From positions 8,052,391 to 8,116,390 of the forward strand of contig NC_051118.1 in assembly GCF_014839805.1 (NCBI RefSeq): a DNA stretch of 64,000 bases, written 5' to 3'. Source of the DNA: Manduca sexta (taxonomy: Eukaryota > Arthropoda > Insecta > Lepidoptera > Sphingidae). The stretch's first letter is position 1; every line of letters begins with the position of its first letter. The notes under the pieces were generated by a model that was given only the letters and a program-made list of their open reading frames with translations, was not told where the DNA came from and did no database searches. The position numbers and the translations under genes are program-made. Positions 33,057 to 44,912 of this stretch are shown piece by piece.

Positions 33057-33459
33057 TAGAATATGATCGATACTCCCATAAATATAGATATTATAAACTA
33101 GGTTTTGCTCGTGGCGACAGCCGTGTGAAAAACTTTCGCGCCACAATTCCCTAAAACTGACGTTAGCGCCATCTATTTTAAAAAATCATTTATTGTAATC
33201 CAGGACGTGGTCTACACGTGTGCCAAAATTTCATCCAAACCAGTGTAATTGTTTCTGCGTCTACTTTTAAAAACCATAACATTTTCATAAACTTTCGCAT
33301 TATGAGTGAAATATAAAGAGCATAGTTGTTTTACGGACTGCAGTGCTGAGGTCATGGGTCTACACCCGGGTTGATTTTAGCTGTTGACGTCAAGATACTG
33401 TGAGTTCATTCTGCGTAGATTGGACCACCAGCATATAAAATTAAAAAATATATATATAA
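33057..33459. other. Intergenic DNA with an inverted Helitron-like piece
   Basis: 33100-33310 on the minus strand resembles the '..GATGAAATTTTGGCAC..' to 'GAGCAAAACCTAGT' end of the Helitron-like family. No gene. Confidence 0.4.
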
Positions 33460-33640
33460 TTGAAAAATTTAGGTAGATATTAAACTTTGACTTTTCGGAT
33501 AAGAAATCAGTCTATCCAATGACCATGAAGGCTGCAGTCTTAAAAACATCGGGAGAAAAGTATAAAATAAAATCCGCAATAAATTCCGCAAAATAGTTTT
33601 AACATTCGCGTAAACATAAGAAATCATTAGGATTAAGTAT
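33460..33640. repeat. Family E MITE-like fragment
   Basis: 'ATGAAGGCTGCAGTCTT', 'AAATAAAATCCGC' and the terminus 'TAACATTCGCGTAAACATAAG'. Confidence 0.65.
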
Positions 33641-33902
33641 ATACTAGCATCACTTCTTTTCTCGGATACCAATTGTTATCTTGCCGGATATTCGAAGAAA
33701 TTCGAAGACATTTCGCAGGAAAAACAAACACGTGTACAAAGTCCCTTCTTGCCAGAATTGAGATTACCAAAGATAATATTTATAGATGAAAAAACAACGA
33801 TACATTTTGTATATAAATAATTCGAAATGAATTTCTGTTTCATTTGTGATTCTTTAAAAAAAATCTCGTAGAAATCCATAGTGGTACAATATTTGTATTC
33901 AC

Positions 33903-34190
33903 ATAGCGACTATAGCGAAGTATAAGTTGACGCTGCTGTAGAGGAACATATGGTTGCATTCCTCCATGGAAGATCTCTAGTCAGGCAAATGCTTATGATA
34001 GGCCCCTCAAACAGTTCCTATTCGGAGGTATATTTACTTACTGAAAATTCTGCTATCACAATTCAGGATAAGCTATCGCCATCTAGTGTGCCTATTGGGC
34101 ATTATTTCCTAATTATCGATATTCATCTCGCAGTTCCGATGGAGTTAACGAGATGGCGGTGTATACTTATTGTGCCGCCAATACCGTACA
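33903..34190 (+). repeat. Relative of the GTGGCGGTACAAT MITE
   Basis: Parallels 39240-39540: 'GCTGTAGAGGAACA', 'TCAGGCA.ATG', 'CTATTCGGAGGT', 'ATCGCCATCTA' and 'GAGATGGCGGTGTATAC', ending near 'TTGTGCCGCCA'. The left terminal repeat is not preserved. Confidence 0.6.
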
Positions 34191-34229
34191 CAAAGTGTAA
34201 AACCCGCCATAGTGACTCACATATCTTCT

Positions 34230-35339
34230 TCTATCTATACTTATAATAAATCAGTAGAGAGGTCAATTCTGTACATGAAATATATTTCCAAAATAACTAT
34301 CAGGGGGTGATTAGGGATCGATAATGATGCCAAAAATGCAATTAGTAAAATTTTTGTCTGTCTGTCTATCTGTCTGTCTGTATAACCGTTATAGAAACAA
34401 AAACTACTCGACGGATTTTAACGAAACTTGGTACAATTGTTTGTCATACTCCTGTGCTGGTTATAGTATACTTTTCATCACGCTACAATTAATAGGAACA
34501 GAGCAGTGAAGGGAAATGTTGGGAAAACGGGAGAAGTTACTCCATTTTTTAAGCTTCCGTCGCGTGTGCAACCTTAATGGGCAAGCCAGGGCCCGTGCCC
34601 CGGGCGGCGAATTTAGAGGGCGGAAAATTCAAACTTGGCAGACGAATACACATCTCATCATTAACGCAACTTTGACTACTGCGACATCTAAACTCTATAT
34701 ATACTATTATATAAAGCTGAAGAGTTTGTTTGTTTGTTTGTTTGAACGCTCTAATCTCAGGAACTACTGGTTCAAACTGAAAAATTCTTTTTGTGTTGGA
34801 TAGCCCTTTGTTTGTGGAGTGCTATAGGCTATATATCATCACGCTACACCCAATAGGAGCGGAGCAGAAATGGCTAATCTCAGGAACTACCGGTTCGAAC
34901 TGAAAAAATATTTTTATGTTGGATAGCCCTTTGTTCCTGGAGTGCTATAGGCTATATATTATCACGCTATGACCAATAGGAGCAGAGCAGTTGTCAACAT
35001 GTTGCAAAAACGGGGAAAATATATTATTTTTGAGAGCTTCTGTTGCGTGCGCTGCGTAAACGGTTAAAGTTATGCAACAATGATGTATGACGGGATTGTT
35101 CCTCTTAAAAAGTTATACAAAAATTTATTATAAAACAAAAGTCCCCCGCTGAATTTATCTGCCTGAACGTATTAAACTCAAAAACTACCCAACGTATTAG
35201 GATAAAATTTGGTATGGAGACAGTTTGAGACCCTGGGAAGAACACAGGCTTCCGGGAAAATATATAGCGTGGCTTTTATAACGGAAAACTTTAGCCTGAA
35301 AAACTTTATAACGCGGGCGGAGCCGCGGGCAAAAGCTAG
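34230..35339 (+). mobile_element. Cluster of Helitron-like segments
   Basis: 34300-34690 has a GTCT microsatellite and 'ACTACTCGACGGATTTTAACG'. From about 34692 'TATATAAAGCTGAAGAG', a (TTTG)n run and two repeats of 'GGATAGCCCTTTGTT..GGCTATATAT' follow. The end has a GCGGGC..GCCGCGGGC hairpin and CTAG before T35340. It looks like two or three related non-autonomous Helitrons joined or nested. Confidence 0.6.
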
Positions 35340-36062
35340 TTTAATAATAAAAACCTTTATTAAGACATAATTTACAATGCGTGTTAGTAGTTGTAGATCT
35401 AGTTTTAGTTAATCGACATCATGGTGGACACGATTTTGTATTATGATTACAAATAGCAATACATCTTCATATTAATATCATCAAATTCTCAATAAATAAT
35501 TTTTTATTTCTTTTCCTTTCTATACTTTGTTAGCTTGGCAGGACCGGCTTATACAAACAGGACTTTAGTGTGAGCGCTTTAGGCGCACGAAACCCTTGAA
35601 AATTAAGTGACCATGAGGGTGACCCACTAAATAGTCACGAACCTCAGCTCAGAACGATCACTGGGAAAGGATATCAACGATCATGAATGACTACGTTGAC
35701 TTAATGAAAATGTAGGGCAAAGTTCAAAGCCGGACCTTCATACAATTTCCGTGCACACCGATTTTCAATGGTCAGTCCAATTAGTGCGAAGGAAACGGCT
35801 TACAGCATTGATTAAAGAGGCTTACATTTGGCATTAGTGCAGTAAATCCATTGGTTCGGGCACGGCTTTGATGACGTCACGAAGTTCATTAAGCTTGCGG
35901 TCTATTGGAAATGGATTTAAGAATATCAAACGGAAAATATTTGAGTATTGAGTCATGTTTTCTTGGTATTTAAAAAAAATCTAAGAATATGGATTAACTT
36001 GGTTTTGGGGCTCCACCCAAATTTATTTCATAAAAACCCTACTGAATTTTTTTGATGAAATA
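35340..36062. other. Intergenic DNA with one shared segment
   Basis: 35521-35690 ('GTTAGCTTGGCAGGACCGGCTTATACAAA' region, 'AAGTGACCATG') is repeated at 45945-46100. Otherwise nothing recognised. Confidence 0.45.
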
Positions 36063-36215
36063 ACATCTCATGTTTCAGGATGACGAGCGCAGTGGAATAC
36101 CAAACAATACTTTGTAACTCAAGGTGTTGGATGGTGTTTCTACTGTTTATGGGCGGTCGTATCGCTTACCCTCAGGCGTCCGGCATGCTCGTCTCGTCAT
36201 ACAAATCTATAAAAA
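36063..36215 (+). repeat. Family C dispersed repeat, 3' half
   Basis: 'ACATCTCATGTTTCAGGATG' through 'AATACTTTGTAACTCAAGG' to 'GCTCGTCTCGTCATACAAA' and an A-rich end. Confidence 0.75.
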
Positions 36216-37467
36216 ACATAAAATCTGGAGACAACCATAATATTCAAAGTTTCTTTGATACCGCTTACGTGATGCGGAATTAGCGTGTACCCAAAAATAT
36301 TTTCATACAAAAAAATTAATTCAAACATCTTTTCCCGTCTTTCTCATTAATTTTTCAAAAATATTCTTTCATGCAAATCTTGTACTGACAATAACGAATA
36401 CAACAAAAGGAATCAGACAAATCAGTCCATCGATTCTCAAATTATTCTTACATGTATCTATTGAGTTTTGTTTACCTAGTATTAAGGTACATTTTAGTTC
36501 CAGAGATTTGCGTTTATATCTACCCTTCGTTGGACATACGGTGCAATCTCTGAAAACAGTCTTGCATTTTTCTACGTATGTATAAAGTTTAATGTTGCGT
36601 ACATTTATTGTAAGGCTTTGGTTGTCAGATCGACTTTTTGTCGCATACATAATTTTTGGTAATTCTTGTGTGGGGCAATATATATTATTGAAATTGATGC
36701 TTAAGTTACCTTTCAATAGGATTGCTTTTTTATCCCGAGGAAATATTTATTCCGGAGTAACTGTTGCACGTGTGCGAGGCCGCAGATTAAAGCTACTATA
36801 ATATATAGGTATGTACATTATAATCTAAAGGTGGCCGCGTACAACACATTCATCATGTAATGTCCATGAATAAATCATAGTTAGTCGTCATGGTAACTTA
36901 CCTAACGCATCAGCAGAGTAAAAAAAAAGTAGTTTCGTTTACATCTATGTATCTCCCTTCAACTTTGAATTAATTGTATCTTGTTTAATTAGATTTAAAT
37001 ATGATATACCCAAGTTAAAACTATACTATATTTGTTCAGTGAATGAAGGCTTTTATTATTATATTTTCCTTCAATTATAATATGAAGTAGATATTTTAAT
37101 ATATTGTGTAAACATAGGCGTGAGTGAATGGTCAGCTTTAGTTAACCTATAGGCAAGTCTAGTCGAGTTTTTTAGAAATCGTCGCTCGACTAAATGTCGG
37201 TAGTGTGTCGTGGGCCTAAAACATTCGTTGTTACTAACGCAAACTCTGTTTTCTTTTGTTTTTGTGTCGAATTTTTCTTTGTTATTCAAAGTTTTAATTT
37301 CCAAGCGAAATTCTTCTCATATGCGTATTTTAATTAAAAGTATAACCCAAAAGAATTTAACTGTTTTTCTTTACTTTTTCACTCATTTACTAGAAAAATA
37401 GTCGAGCAATGTACAGCTTTGTAATTAAAAACTGTTATATGAACAACTTCGTTTCGTTGTTTATGCG
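36216..37467. other. Intergenic AT-rich DNA, no gene supported
   Basis: A 115-codon minus-strand frame at 36369-36716 is the longest here. Its 3' end overlaps a sequence shared with the repeat near 16155 ('CTGACAATAACGAA.AC') and it has no family motif, so it is not called. Confidence 0.4.
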
Positions 37468-37560
37468 ACTGGAGTGTCGACTGACGAGACATGATTACCC
37501 CTTACCAGTCGACACAATTATGTCGGCCCGTTTGCAACCTGACATACAGCGTCATTTTGA
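37468..37560 (+). repeat. Family D dispersed repeat fragment
   Basis: 'GTGTCGACTGACGAGACATG' and 'GTCGACACAATTATGTCGGC'; joined to the 'GACATTGCGTTAATAAATG' repeat piece. Confidence 0.65.
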
Positions 37561-37917
37561 CATTGCGTTAATAAATGAAACCATATATTTGTCTTCTTGG
37601 AAACAACGCTTTACCATAAAGGAGTATGTAGAAGAACAAAAAAAATCTTTTATCAACCCGACTTAAATAGCAAACATAGAACTTGACGAAACACAGCATA
37701 GTCCGCCGCAATTACCAATGAAACAATAAAAAGTGGACTATACCCTAATTCCATTTCATTCATTCCAAGCCTTATGCATTTTAATATTCTTTTTAGAAAC
37801 GCGACAAATGAATCGGTAAACAAATTGTATTGACCTAAATACATCCCACAGGGTTCTTATTACGTTACACCACGTAGTTCCAAGGCTAATATTTTTTTAT
37901 ATGAAAATAGACGGAAT
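37561..37917. other. Intergenic DNA, nothing recognised
   Basis: No gene or clear repeat beyond the short piece at 37555-37583. Confidence 0.35.
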
Positions 37918-38356
37918 GGTATCCACACTCACTTACGGAGCCCAAACATGACCATAACAAATATATATAAGATTCGAGTAGCACAGCGGGCGAAACAGGC
38001 ATGGGTGCCGTCAAGATTATTTTCAGGGAAATGCATCAGCACCTACGCACCATACTACATAATATCATTAAGTTTTTTTTCAAATTCTAATCACGTGGGT
38101 TTTTGAAAATGCTTTATCATAACAAAGCTTTTGTGGTCGATAGTTCCCGTTGTTGCAGATTTATTCAGTGATTTATATTTTGTGTGATTAATTCTAGGTA
38201 GGTGGACGCCCGTTGGAACAGGCCATTCTAGGAATCCATTTGGTAGATGGTGTCTTAGAATGTCGGAGTCGCACCAAAGTTGAAGACGTTGGTAAACGCA
38301 TTGCCATACTGAGATGTGCAGATTTGCGGGAAACTTGGCTAGATAGTTATCTGTAA
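37918..38356 (+). mobile_element. LINE relic split by an inserted module
   Basis: 37918-37990 keeps decayed 'LTYGAQT' and 'KIRVAQRA'-like codons. 38198-38356 is open and reads 'LEQAILGIHLVDGVLECR' then 'SRTKVEDVGKRIAILR', the region just C-terminal to the reverse transcriptase in RTE-like LINEs. The roughly 200 bp between (37990-38197) is not LINE and matches an inverted segment at 44190-44610. Confidence 0.65.
37990..38197 (+). repeat. Module shared with 44190-44610
   Basis: 'GTGCCGTCAAGATTA', 'GCACCTACGC', 'TAATATCATTAAGTTTT', 'TTTGAAAATGCTTTA' and 'GTGGTCGATAGTTC' recur inverted at 44190-44610. There the module is itself split by a SINE. Confidence 0.7.
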
Positions 38357-38413
38357 GAATGACATATCTTAGCGATAGACTTATCGATAATATATGTCAT
38401 TGTTTAATAATTG

Positions 38414-38722
38414 TCATAAGCAGCGATAGCCTAGTTGGGAGTAGAACGGACTGCAGAGACCAATGTCCGTAAAGTCCAAGGTCCAAGTCCAAGGTTCAAA
38501 TCCTAAGGACAAAAACCTCTGACTTTTCTAAATTTATGTGTTTATTCTTTGTGAATTATCGCTTGCTTTAACGGTGAAGAAAAACATCGTGAAAAACCTG
38601 CATTACTGAGGAGTTCTCTATAGACATTTTAGGGTATGTGAAGTCTACCAACCCGCACTAGACCAGCGTGGTGGACTTAAACCTAATCCCTCTCAGTAGT
38701 AGATAATACGGGGCTAAAATTA
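38414..38722 (+). mobile_element. SINE family B, near full-length copy 7
   Basis: The head 'GCAGCGATAGCCTAGTTGGG' is A-box-like, 'AGGTTCAAATCC' is B-box-like, then 'CTCTGACTTTTCTAAATTTA' and the tail 'GGGGCTAAAATTATTAT'. A short tandem 'AAGGTCCAAGTCC' expansion lies before the B-box. Not a tRNA gene. Confidence 0.85.
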
Positions 38723-39218
38723 TTATACCATTGTTTCTGAAGCATAAGCGTGAAGAAAGCCAACTTGGTAACCACCAGTGTTGCTTCATGATGGCTTTCT
38801 GCAACTAAATGCGACTCCCTTTGAACCATTCAAGGTGTAAACAAATACAATTCCACGTGGTTTACGCGTGATATCCACACAGAATTAATGCCCCTTGTCT
38901 AGTCTAAGCTGAACAAATTGATTCCCCGACTCAGTTGCAGGTAATCGCTGCAAGCCGTGATAAATGCGTTGTCGCCACCTTACAATTGAAACGTATTTTT
39001 ATTGATAGTTATAGTAGGGTAAAGTTAGACTTGGTTATTAATTTCTATTGGGAATTGGGACTTGGTTTCCAATTGTATAACTATATTTATACATAAAAAT
39101 AAAATGTGTATGTATGTTATGTTGCTGGCTGCGGGACGCGTACAATAGGTTGATCTGTAACTTTTTGGAAGAGGCCCATATTCAGCGTGCATATCCTGTG
39201 GCTGATTATGATGTATGT
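38723..39218. other. Intergenic DNA, nothing recognised
   Basis: No gene or recognised repeat. Confidence 0.4.
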
Positions 39219-39541
39219 GTGGCGGTACAATAACGTCGGGGTCACCACTTTAGCGGCGTAAAAGTTGACGCCGCTGTAGAGGAACAGGTTACGTTCCGCT
39301 ATAATAGAGGGGGAAGATTCCCAGTCAGGCAGATGTTGCTTGTGACCGGCCGCGGCCCCTCCGACAGTTTCTATTCGGAGGTGGTATATATGCTGCACGT
39401 CGCGCAAATTGTGCAAGCGTGATTCAGGATCGATGTCGCCATCTATCGTGATAATCACTCCAGTTGTGTCACTGCATCGATTTTCTTGCAGTTCCGGCGA
39501 TGTTGACAAGATGGCGGTATATGCACTGATTGTACCGCCAC
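39219..39541. mobile_element. MITE with GTGGCGGTACAAT terminal repeats
   Basis: The left end TGTGGCGGTACAAT is the inverse of the right end ATTGTACCGCCACA. The GC-rich interior lacks a transposase. The 130-codon minus-strand open frame across it is incidental to the repeat. A relative lies at 33903-34190. Confidence 0.65.
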
Positions 39542-39667
39542 ATATGTTTCCTATATACTCTAAAACGGCTGGAGCGAATTAACTAATTTCCAAATTATCA
39601 GGCAGCCATTTGTGTCTAGACAATTGGTGCTGCTCGTGCAAAACCAAGGCGTATCGCTAGTCCTAAC

Positions 39668-39872
39668 AATATAATATTATAATCAAATCTGTCTGCCTGA
39701 ACGCGATGAACTCAAAATGTAGCAAACTGATTTCAATGAAATCTGGTTTAAAAATGGTTTCAGACTCTGGGAAGGGTCAGGTTATAGGTTACTTTCATAC
39801 CGGGAAAATATATAGCGTTACTTTTTCCAGAAAATCTTCTTCACGCAAGCGAAGCCCTGAACAAAACCTTGT
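39668..39872 (+). mobile_element. Helitron-like 3' fragment
   Basis: 'CTGCCTGAACGCGATGAACT', 'GGGAAAATATATAGCGTTAC' and 'CACGCAAGCGAAGCCC', as in the copies ending at 29980 and 35339. Terminal CTAG lost. Confidence 0.55.
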
Positions 39873-40056
39873 TTATTTTAAATGTGAAAGTTTGTGAAGA
39901 GGTCTGTTAGAAGTAAACACTTTGCTAAAAGGATTTGGTAATGGCAACATGCAATAAACTTAGTAGTGCTGGATTCGTTTTGTCCAATACAACCACCAAA
40001 CAACTAATAGATAGTGATAATATAATTCCAATTTATTTGGGTGTATAATCATGACT

Positions 40057-40314
40057 GACTGCCTCGGCGGCGTAGTTGTACTGCATGCGAGGTATGGCAG
40101 CGCTCTGAGGTCCTGGGTTCGAATCCCGGGTGGGGCAGAGTGCTATCTGGATTTTTCTGCTCAGTATCAGCCCAGAGGCTGGAATTTGTGCCCGATTTGG
40201 TGATAGGCTCGCCCTCTATCACATCATAAGACGGAACGCACTTGGCGTAAAGTGGGTGACTTGGTTGCGCCTCTGCATACCTCTTCGGGGATAAATGCGT
40301 GATGTTGTGTGTGA
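40057..40314 (+). mobile_element. SINE family A, full-length with target duplication
   Basis: A tRNA-like head with A-box 'GGCGTAGTTG' and B-box 'GGTTCGAATCC' (perfect), then 'TTTTTCTGCTCAGTATCAGCC', 'GCCCGATTTGGTGATAGG' and a 3' end 'GATAAATGCGTGATGTTG'. A 12-bp duplication, ATAATCATGACT/ATAACCATGACT, at 40045-40056 and 40315-40326. Use this copy as the reference for family A. Confidence 0.9.
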
Positions 40315-40649
40315 ATAACCATGACTTTAGTATTTCGTCGTGTTATAATTTACAGCATTTACTTAGACGTAAAAATAGGCAAATAAAGACTCGCTCCAAG
40401 ACCTAAGCAAACAATGGAACGACAGAATTACCTAAAAGAGAGACCGGAGAAATTATGCAGTGAAGTTAAATGGCGAGAGCTTGGCAGACTGCCAGTTTGC
40501 GACGCCGCCAGTGTTTCGGCAGCCTGCATGAATATTTTAAAATGTTTTTGTGCTTTTGAATGGACTATTTTGTTATCAAATTATCAAGTATCAAGAACGA
40601 GGAATTCTAGAAACGATATATTGTTTTTTAAAAGACTTCTACATATTAC

Positions 40650-40785
40650 TTGACTGGTGGTAGGTGTGAGAGTGAGAGGTGAGAGTACGCCTGGATAGGT
40701 ACGACCGTAATGTCTATTTCTGCCGCCAAGCAGCAGTGCGGCAAGCTCGTCTCATCATTGAAAGCAATAAAAAAATATATTTTTA
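40650..40785 (+). repeat. Family C copy with internal deletion
   Basis: The start 'CTGGTGGTAGGTGTGAGAG' and 'TTCTGCCGCCAAGCAGCAGT' are joined directly to 'GCAAGCTCGTCTCATCATTG' and an A-rich tail; the middle 150 bp are missing. Confidence 0.75.
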
Positions 40786-40959
40786 TATATTCACATTTCG
40801 ATGCATATGGAGGAGCATATTGAGTACGTGGTGGACTGTTGTGTAGAGATCTCGCGGTTTAAAATATTGTTATTCTGGTAAAAATAATTTAATTCGCTTT
40901 TATTACTAACACTCCTATGCAATTTTATTCTGAGATAAATTGTGACTTGATGTGTTTTA

Positions 40960-41190
40960 ACTGCCTCGGTGACGCAGTTGTATTGCATGAGCGATACGGC
41001 AGCGCTCTGAGGTGCTGGGTTCGAATCCTGGGTGAGGCAAAGAGATATTTGAGTTTTTCTGCTCAGTAATAAACGCGGTGTCTGAAATTTGTGCCCGATA
41101 TGGCGATACGCTCGCCCTTTATCACATCATGGGACGGAACACACTTGGCGAAATGTAGGTGCCCTGGTTGCGCCTCTGCATACTCTTTAT
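40960..41190 (+). mobile_element. SINE family A, copy 2
   Basis: 'CTGCCTCGGTGACGCAGTTG', a perfect 'GGTTCGAATCC' B-box, 'TTTGTGCCCGATATGGCGAT' and 'GGTTGCGCCTCTGCATAC'. The 3' end is slightly short. Confidence 0.85.
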
Positions 41191-42127
41191 TTACAAACAC
41201 ACAGACAAATATTCTAAAAGCTGTTGTTTAAGTTTCATTGCTTTAATAAAAACCCTATTGGTTTCTCTTCAATCTAATGTATAGACACCGGCTTGTTACA
41301 ATTTTATCGCACGCAAAGGTCTGAGGTCTACTAAGGTTTAGTAAATGTCATAGAATTTACACACTTAGTAACTCAAATACAATAACTTCGTGAACTATTT
41401 CGCTTGTCTACGACGTAATCAGGTATTCGCAACTGCTTCGTTAACAACTTCGTGAGGTTCAAATTGAGCTTAGGAATTGCAGCGAGGAGATACCGCCGAA
41501 ACATTTATTGATGTGCAAATGTAGAGCGAATGAAAGTACTATTTTTGATCATTCTTGTATGTTTTGTTGGGTTCAGGGTATCAGGTGTAAACAAATATAA
41601 AAATGTTTTTTTTTTTATTATTTATTTATAAAAGAAATAAAACAAACTCTTGATTGTTACGCTTACATTTGCGATGTTTTTATTCTTACCAATATGTATA
41701 AATATGGTAGTTTGTAGACATTTTAGGGTGAATTATAAATCTAAGAATCATTACGCTCGGAAAAAAAAATAATAAATTTTATAAAAATGTAAATAGAAAT
41801 AAAACTTGTTCTCGGAATTTAAAATAAAAATAGGGTAACAAACAAAGTTAACCCAATTAAATATTTTTTATAACTAACATTTAAGTCATTTAACATCTTG
41901 TACATCACGTATCATCTAATCTGCCATTGACTAACTATTTATATTATTACTCAAGATTCCACTGGTACGTGAGTTGACACATGGTGAGACATTGATAAGA
42001 ACTTAAGCCCGGGCTTAAACATATTTATTTGTTTCATATTTCCTTAACAAAATATTGTCCTATTAATACAGCTACGTCTTTTTTGTATTGAAGTAATTAG
42101 TCAAGTACTTACCAAATCTTAATTAGA
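41191..42127. other. Intergenic AT-rich DNA, nothing recognised
   Basis: No coding segment. 41760-41880 is A-rich with repeated AAATAAAA. Confidence 0.4.
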
Positions 42128-42415
42128 TTTCTCACATGTGAGAGTCCGCCTGGGTAGGTACCACCGCCATGTCTATTTCTGCCGCCAAACAACAGTGTGT
42201 AGTTACTGTTGTGTTCTGGTTTGAAGAACATTATAGCCAGTGTTACTATTGGACATAATAAGACTTAGGTAATATCTCATGTCTCAGGATGGCGAGCGCA
42301 GTGGAATAACAAAAAATACTTTATAAATCAAAGTGTTCGTACTGTTTAAGGGCGGTCATATGGCTTACCATTACGCGAACGGCAAGCTCGTCTTGTCATT
42401 CAAATTAATAAAAAA
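42128..42415 (+). repeat. Family C dispersed repeat, copy 9
   Basis: 'CACATGTGAGAGTCCGCCTG', 'CTGCCGCCAAACAACAGTGTG', 'ATATCTCATGTCTCAGGATG' and 'GCAAGCTCGTCTTGTCATTC', with an A-rich tail. Confidence 0.8.
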
Positions 42416-43449
42416 AACCTATTGAATTAAGAACATAGAGGGAACATAGTATTGTTTCCTAAAAAGCTCCGTAATATTTTAAATACCTACGAAAGAAGAG
42501 GAAAGAATGGAGTCGATACTATTTCATTTTCTAGAAGTAAAGTACCCACAAAGTTAGAAGAACGGGGCCATACATAGAGTATCTAAGAGAAGACAAGATA
42601 TTGTCTTTTGAGTCAAACTTTCTTTTCCAAATTAAATTGAAACAATCTTGCTTGAAAAGATAGAAACCTCTAAAGAGGTTTCCAAACTTTTTTTTTAACT
42701 CATAGACCCCTTTCTAAATTTTGCTGGTTCCGTTGTACCTTTTTTTAGGTTTCACACAGAAAGTGCATTAGAACTACCGCCCAGCTAGCGCGGAGGGTTC
42801 TGTTAGGGTCACTGTGCCTCTTACGATCCTCCTCAACAATATCTGCCTACATTGATAGGTGAAATCAAGCCAACGTTTTAGTACTTTACTATCAAGCAAG
42901 ATACTTTTTGTGGATCCCCGCTTACGACTTGTGGACCCCCATTTTTTGGTCACGCCAACGTAGACCCTGGACAAATCTCCCCTGGGGGTCCCCCTGAACC
43001 ATTTTGGGAATTAATGGTGTAAAAAGTACTTAAGTTCATATTTTTATCTGCAAACAGGTATTTATAGAGTAATCTCAACTTCAAACTAAGTCCTTTCATA
43101 AATAAGTAACCCAGTAAACTTGCTTATTCTCTTACAAAATCTAATAAACCAAATAGCAAATACACTGTCAAAGAACTTATGAAGCAAAGTTAATACGTCG
43201 GTAAAGACAAAACTTGGCTGTATAAAACAAAGTTCTGTGCCACACAGATGTCGTGTGTTAATTGAAAAAGTTTGGACGTTATGTGGTTTCGTCTCATTTT
43301 ATAAACTAGTTTCGCATTGTTTGCCGATAGATGGTGTTGTTGCGAAATTTGAATTGGACGCCAATCGAAGTTTGGGTAGAATATTTTTTTTTTGTGTACG
43401 CAGTGGCTTTATTGCATTTGTGTAAGTTAAGACAATAGTATAAATTCTT
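42416..43449. other. Intergenic DNA, nothing recognised
   Basis: Open frames of 62-66 codons (42774-42974 minus, 43237-43425 plus) have no motif or splice context and are not called. Confidence 0.4.
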
Positions 43450-43680
43450 TAACGGCTCATCATCATCATAATCATCAGCCTATATCTTTGTCAACTGCTG
43501 GACATAGGCCTCCTCCAATATACGCCATTTTACCCTATCTTCGGCCTGTCGCATCCAGTTCTTACCAGCGACCTTTCGCAATTCGTCACTCCACCTAGCT
43601 GGCTGGCGTCCTATACTGCGTTTGAGCCGTGGGCTCCACTCAAGAACTCGTTTACCCCATCGGTTATCGGTTCTCCGACT
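43450..43680 (-). mobile_element. RTE-type LINE 3' end with intact tail frame
   Basis: Minus-strand codons 43680-43480 are open and read 'RTDNRWGKRVLEWSPRLKR', 'GRQPARWSDELRKVAG' and 'EEAYVQQLTKI' then stop, followed by a (GAT)n tail. It is the longest uninterrupted RTE C-terminus here (66 codons), 5'-truncated. Confidence 0.85.
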
Positions 43681-44039
43681 TTAACGGCTGTTTTGAATAA
43701 ATCTTAATCTATGATTTAAACCTACTGAAATAAGTAATTCGACATTGTATCATAATAACTTTTTTTCTAATTGGCCCATTTCCACGATGGATCGCAAAAA
43801 GAGATTGGTATCGAATGAAATGAAAACGGCAGTAAATATTTAAAGAGAGTGAAATCCGAATATTTACTATAGAGATATGACTATTCCATGTCGACACAAT
43901 GGCCTCCAGTTCATAAGCTAAACATAAGCTAATCTCGAAACGCTACATTGACGCCACTGTGGCGCGTTTTATATCTTGAATCTATAATACCGATTATCAT
44001 TAATGTAAGTCATGTTCAGGATGTAGTTTCGGTGAGACA
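43681..44039. other. Intergenic DNA, nothing recognised
   Basis: No gene or recognised repeat. Confidence 0.35.
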
Positions 44040-44625
44040 TTAACAGTCAGTGGGCGCTCCAGGGCTGGGTAACAGGGTAAACGCCCAGGGACTCGCGCTG
44101 GCAAGCTTTGAATAGCTAGTAGATTAGCTAAGGGCGCTGGAAGGAGGGTGCAAGTATCTCCACGTGAACCCCTCTGCCCAGAAAAATTTACAAAAAATAT
44201 AAGTCACTGAATAATTGAACAACAATGAGAACTATCGACCACAGAGGTATTTTTTATTGATAAGTAAATAATATCAGACCTGTATTATAAACTGTCCCAC
44301 TGCTGGGCACGGGCCTCCTCTACTACTGAGAGGGATTAGACCTTAGTCCACCACGCTGACCCAGTGCGGATTGGTAGACTTCACATACCCTCGAGAATTC
44401 CTATAGAGAATTTCTCAGGTATGTCTCGGCAGTCCGTTCCACAATCAACTAGGCTATCGCTGCTACGTATTGATAAGTAAAGCATTTTCAAAAACTCGCA
44501 TGATTAGAATTTAAAGAATAAAACTTAATGATATTACGTAGTATAGCGTAGGTGCAGATGCACCTCCTTAAAACTAATCTTGACGGTGCCGATGAGGTTA
44601 GCTAGGTTAGGATCTATATTATTAT
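44040..44625 (-). repeat. Inverted copy of the 37990-38197 module, split by a SINE
   Basis: 44190-44254 and 44482-44610 correspond to the two halves of the module. 44040-44190 ('TGGGCGCTCCAGGGCTGGG', 'AGGGCGCTGGAAGGAGGG') extends beyond the part kept at 38 kb. Function unknown. Confidence 0.65.
44269..44467 (-). mobile_element. SINE family B with 14-bp target duplication
   Basis: TATTGATAAGTAAA at 44255-44268 and 44468-44481 flanks a minus-strand family B SINE whose middle is deleted ('CAGGTATG' joined to 'TCTCGGCAGTCCG'). The perfect duplication marks a recent insertion or slow local decay. Confidence 0.85.
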
Positions 44626-44678
44626 CACCCGTGAGGATCGCGAGGCGTTGTTGATACTATTTTATTATATTAATAACA

Positions 44679-44912
44679 CTAGCTTTTGATCGCAGCTTCG
44701 TCCGCGTGAAAGAGCTATTCCGGAATAAAAGTCTTGAGATCTCACTGTCTCCTGTCTCGAGATGAAACATCCAATGTCTTTCCTTGGGTCTCGAACTATC
44801 TAAATATCCAATTGCATCGAAATCCGTTCTGTAGTCTTTGAGTTTATCGCGTTTAGACAGAGACAGACAAACGGGCGGAGGACTTTGTTTTCTAATTTGT
44901 AAGGATACAGGT
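44679..44912 (-). mobile_element. Helitron-like element, inverted copy
   Basis: Begins ACTAGCTTTTGATCGCAGCT, the inverse of an '..AGCTGCG ATCAAAAGCTAGT' end, followed by inverted 'GATAAACTCAAAGACTACAG' and 'ATTTCGATGCAATT'. Confidence 0.6.

Noticed and set aside
36369..36716. 115-codon minus-strand ORF with several cysteines
   Set aside because: No recognisable family. Its 3' end overlaps a piece shared with the repeat near 16155, so it is more likely repeat-derived chance.
39117..39509. 130-codon minus-strand ORF
   Set aside because: Covers a MITE with GTGGCGGTACAAT ends; a related repeat at 33903 is not open in the same way.
40057..40130. tRNA gene suggested by perfect A- and B-box-like motifs
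   Set aside because: It is the head of a dispersed SINE with a target duplication; no cloverleaf with paired acceptor stem was found.
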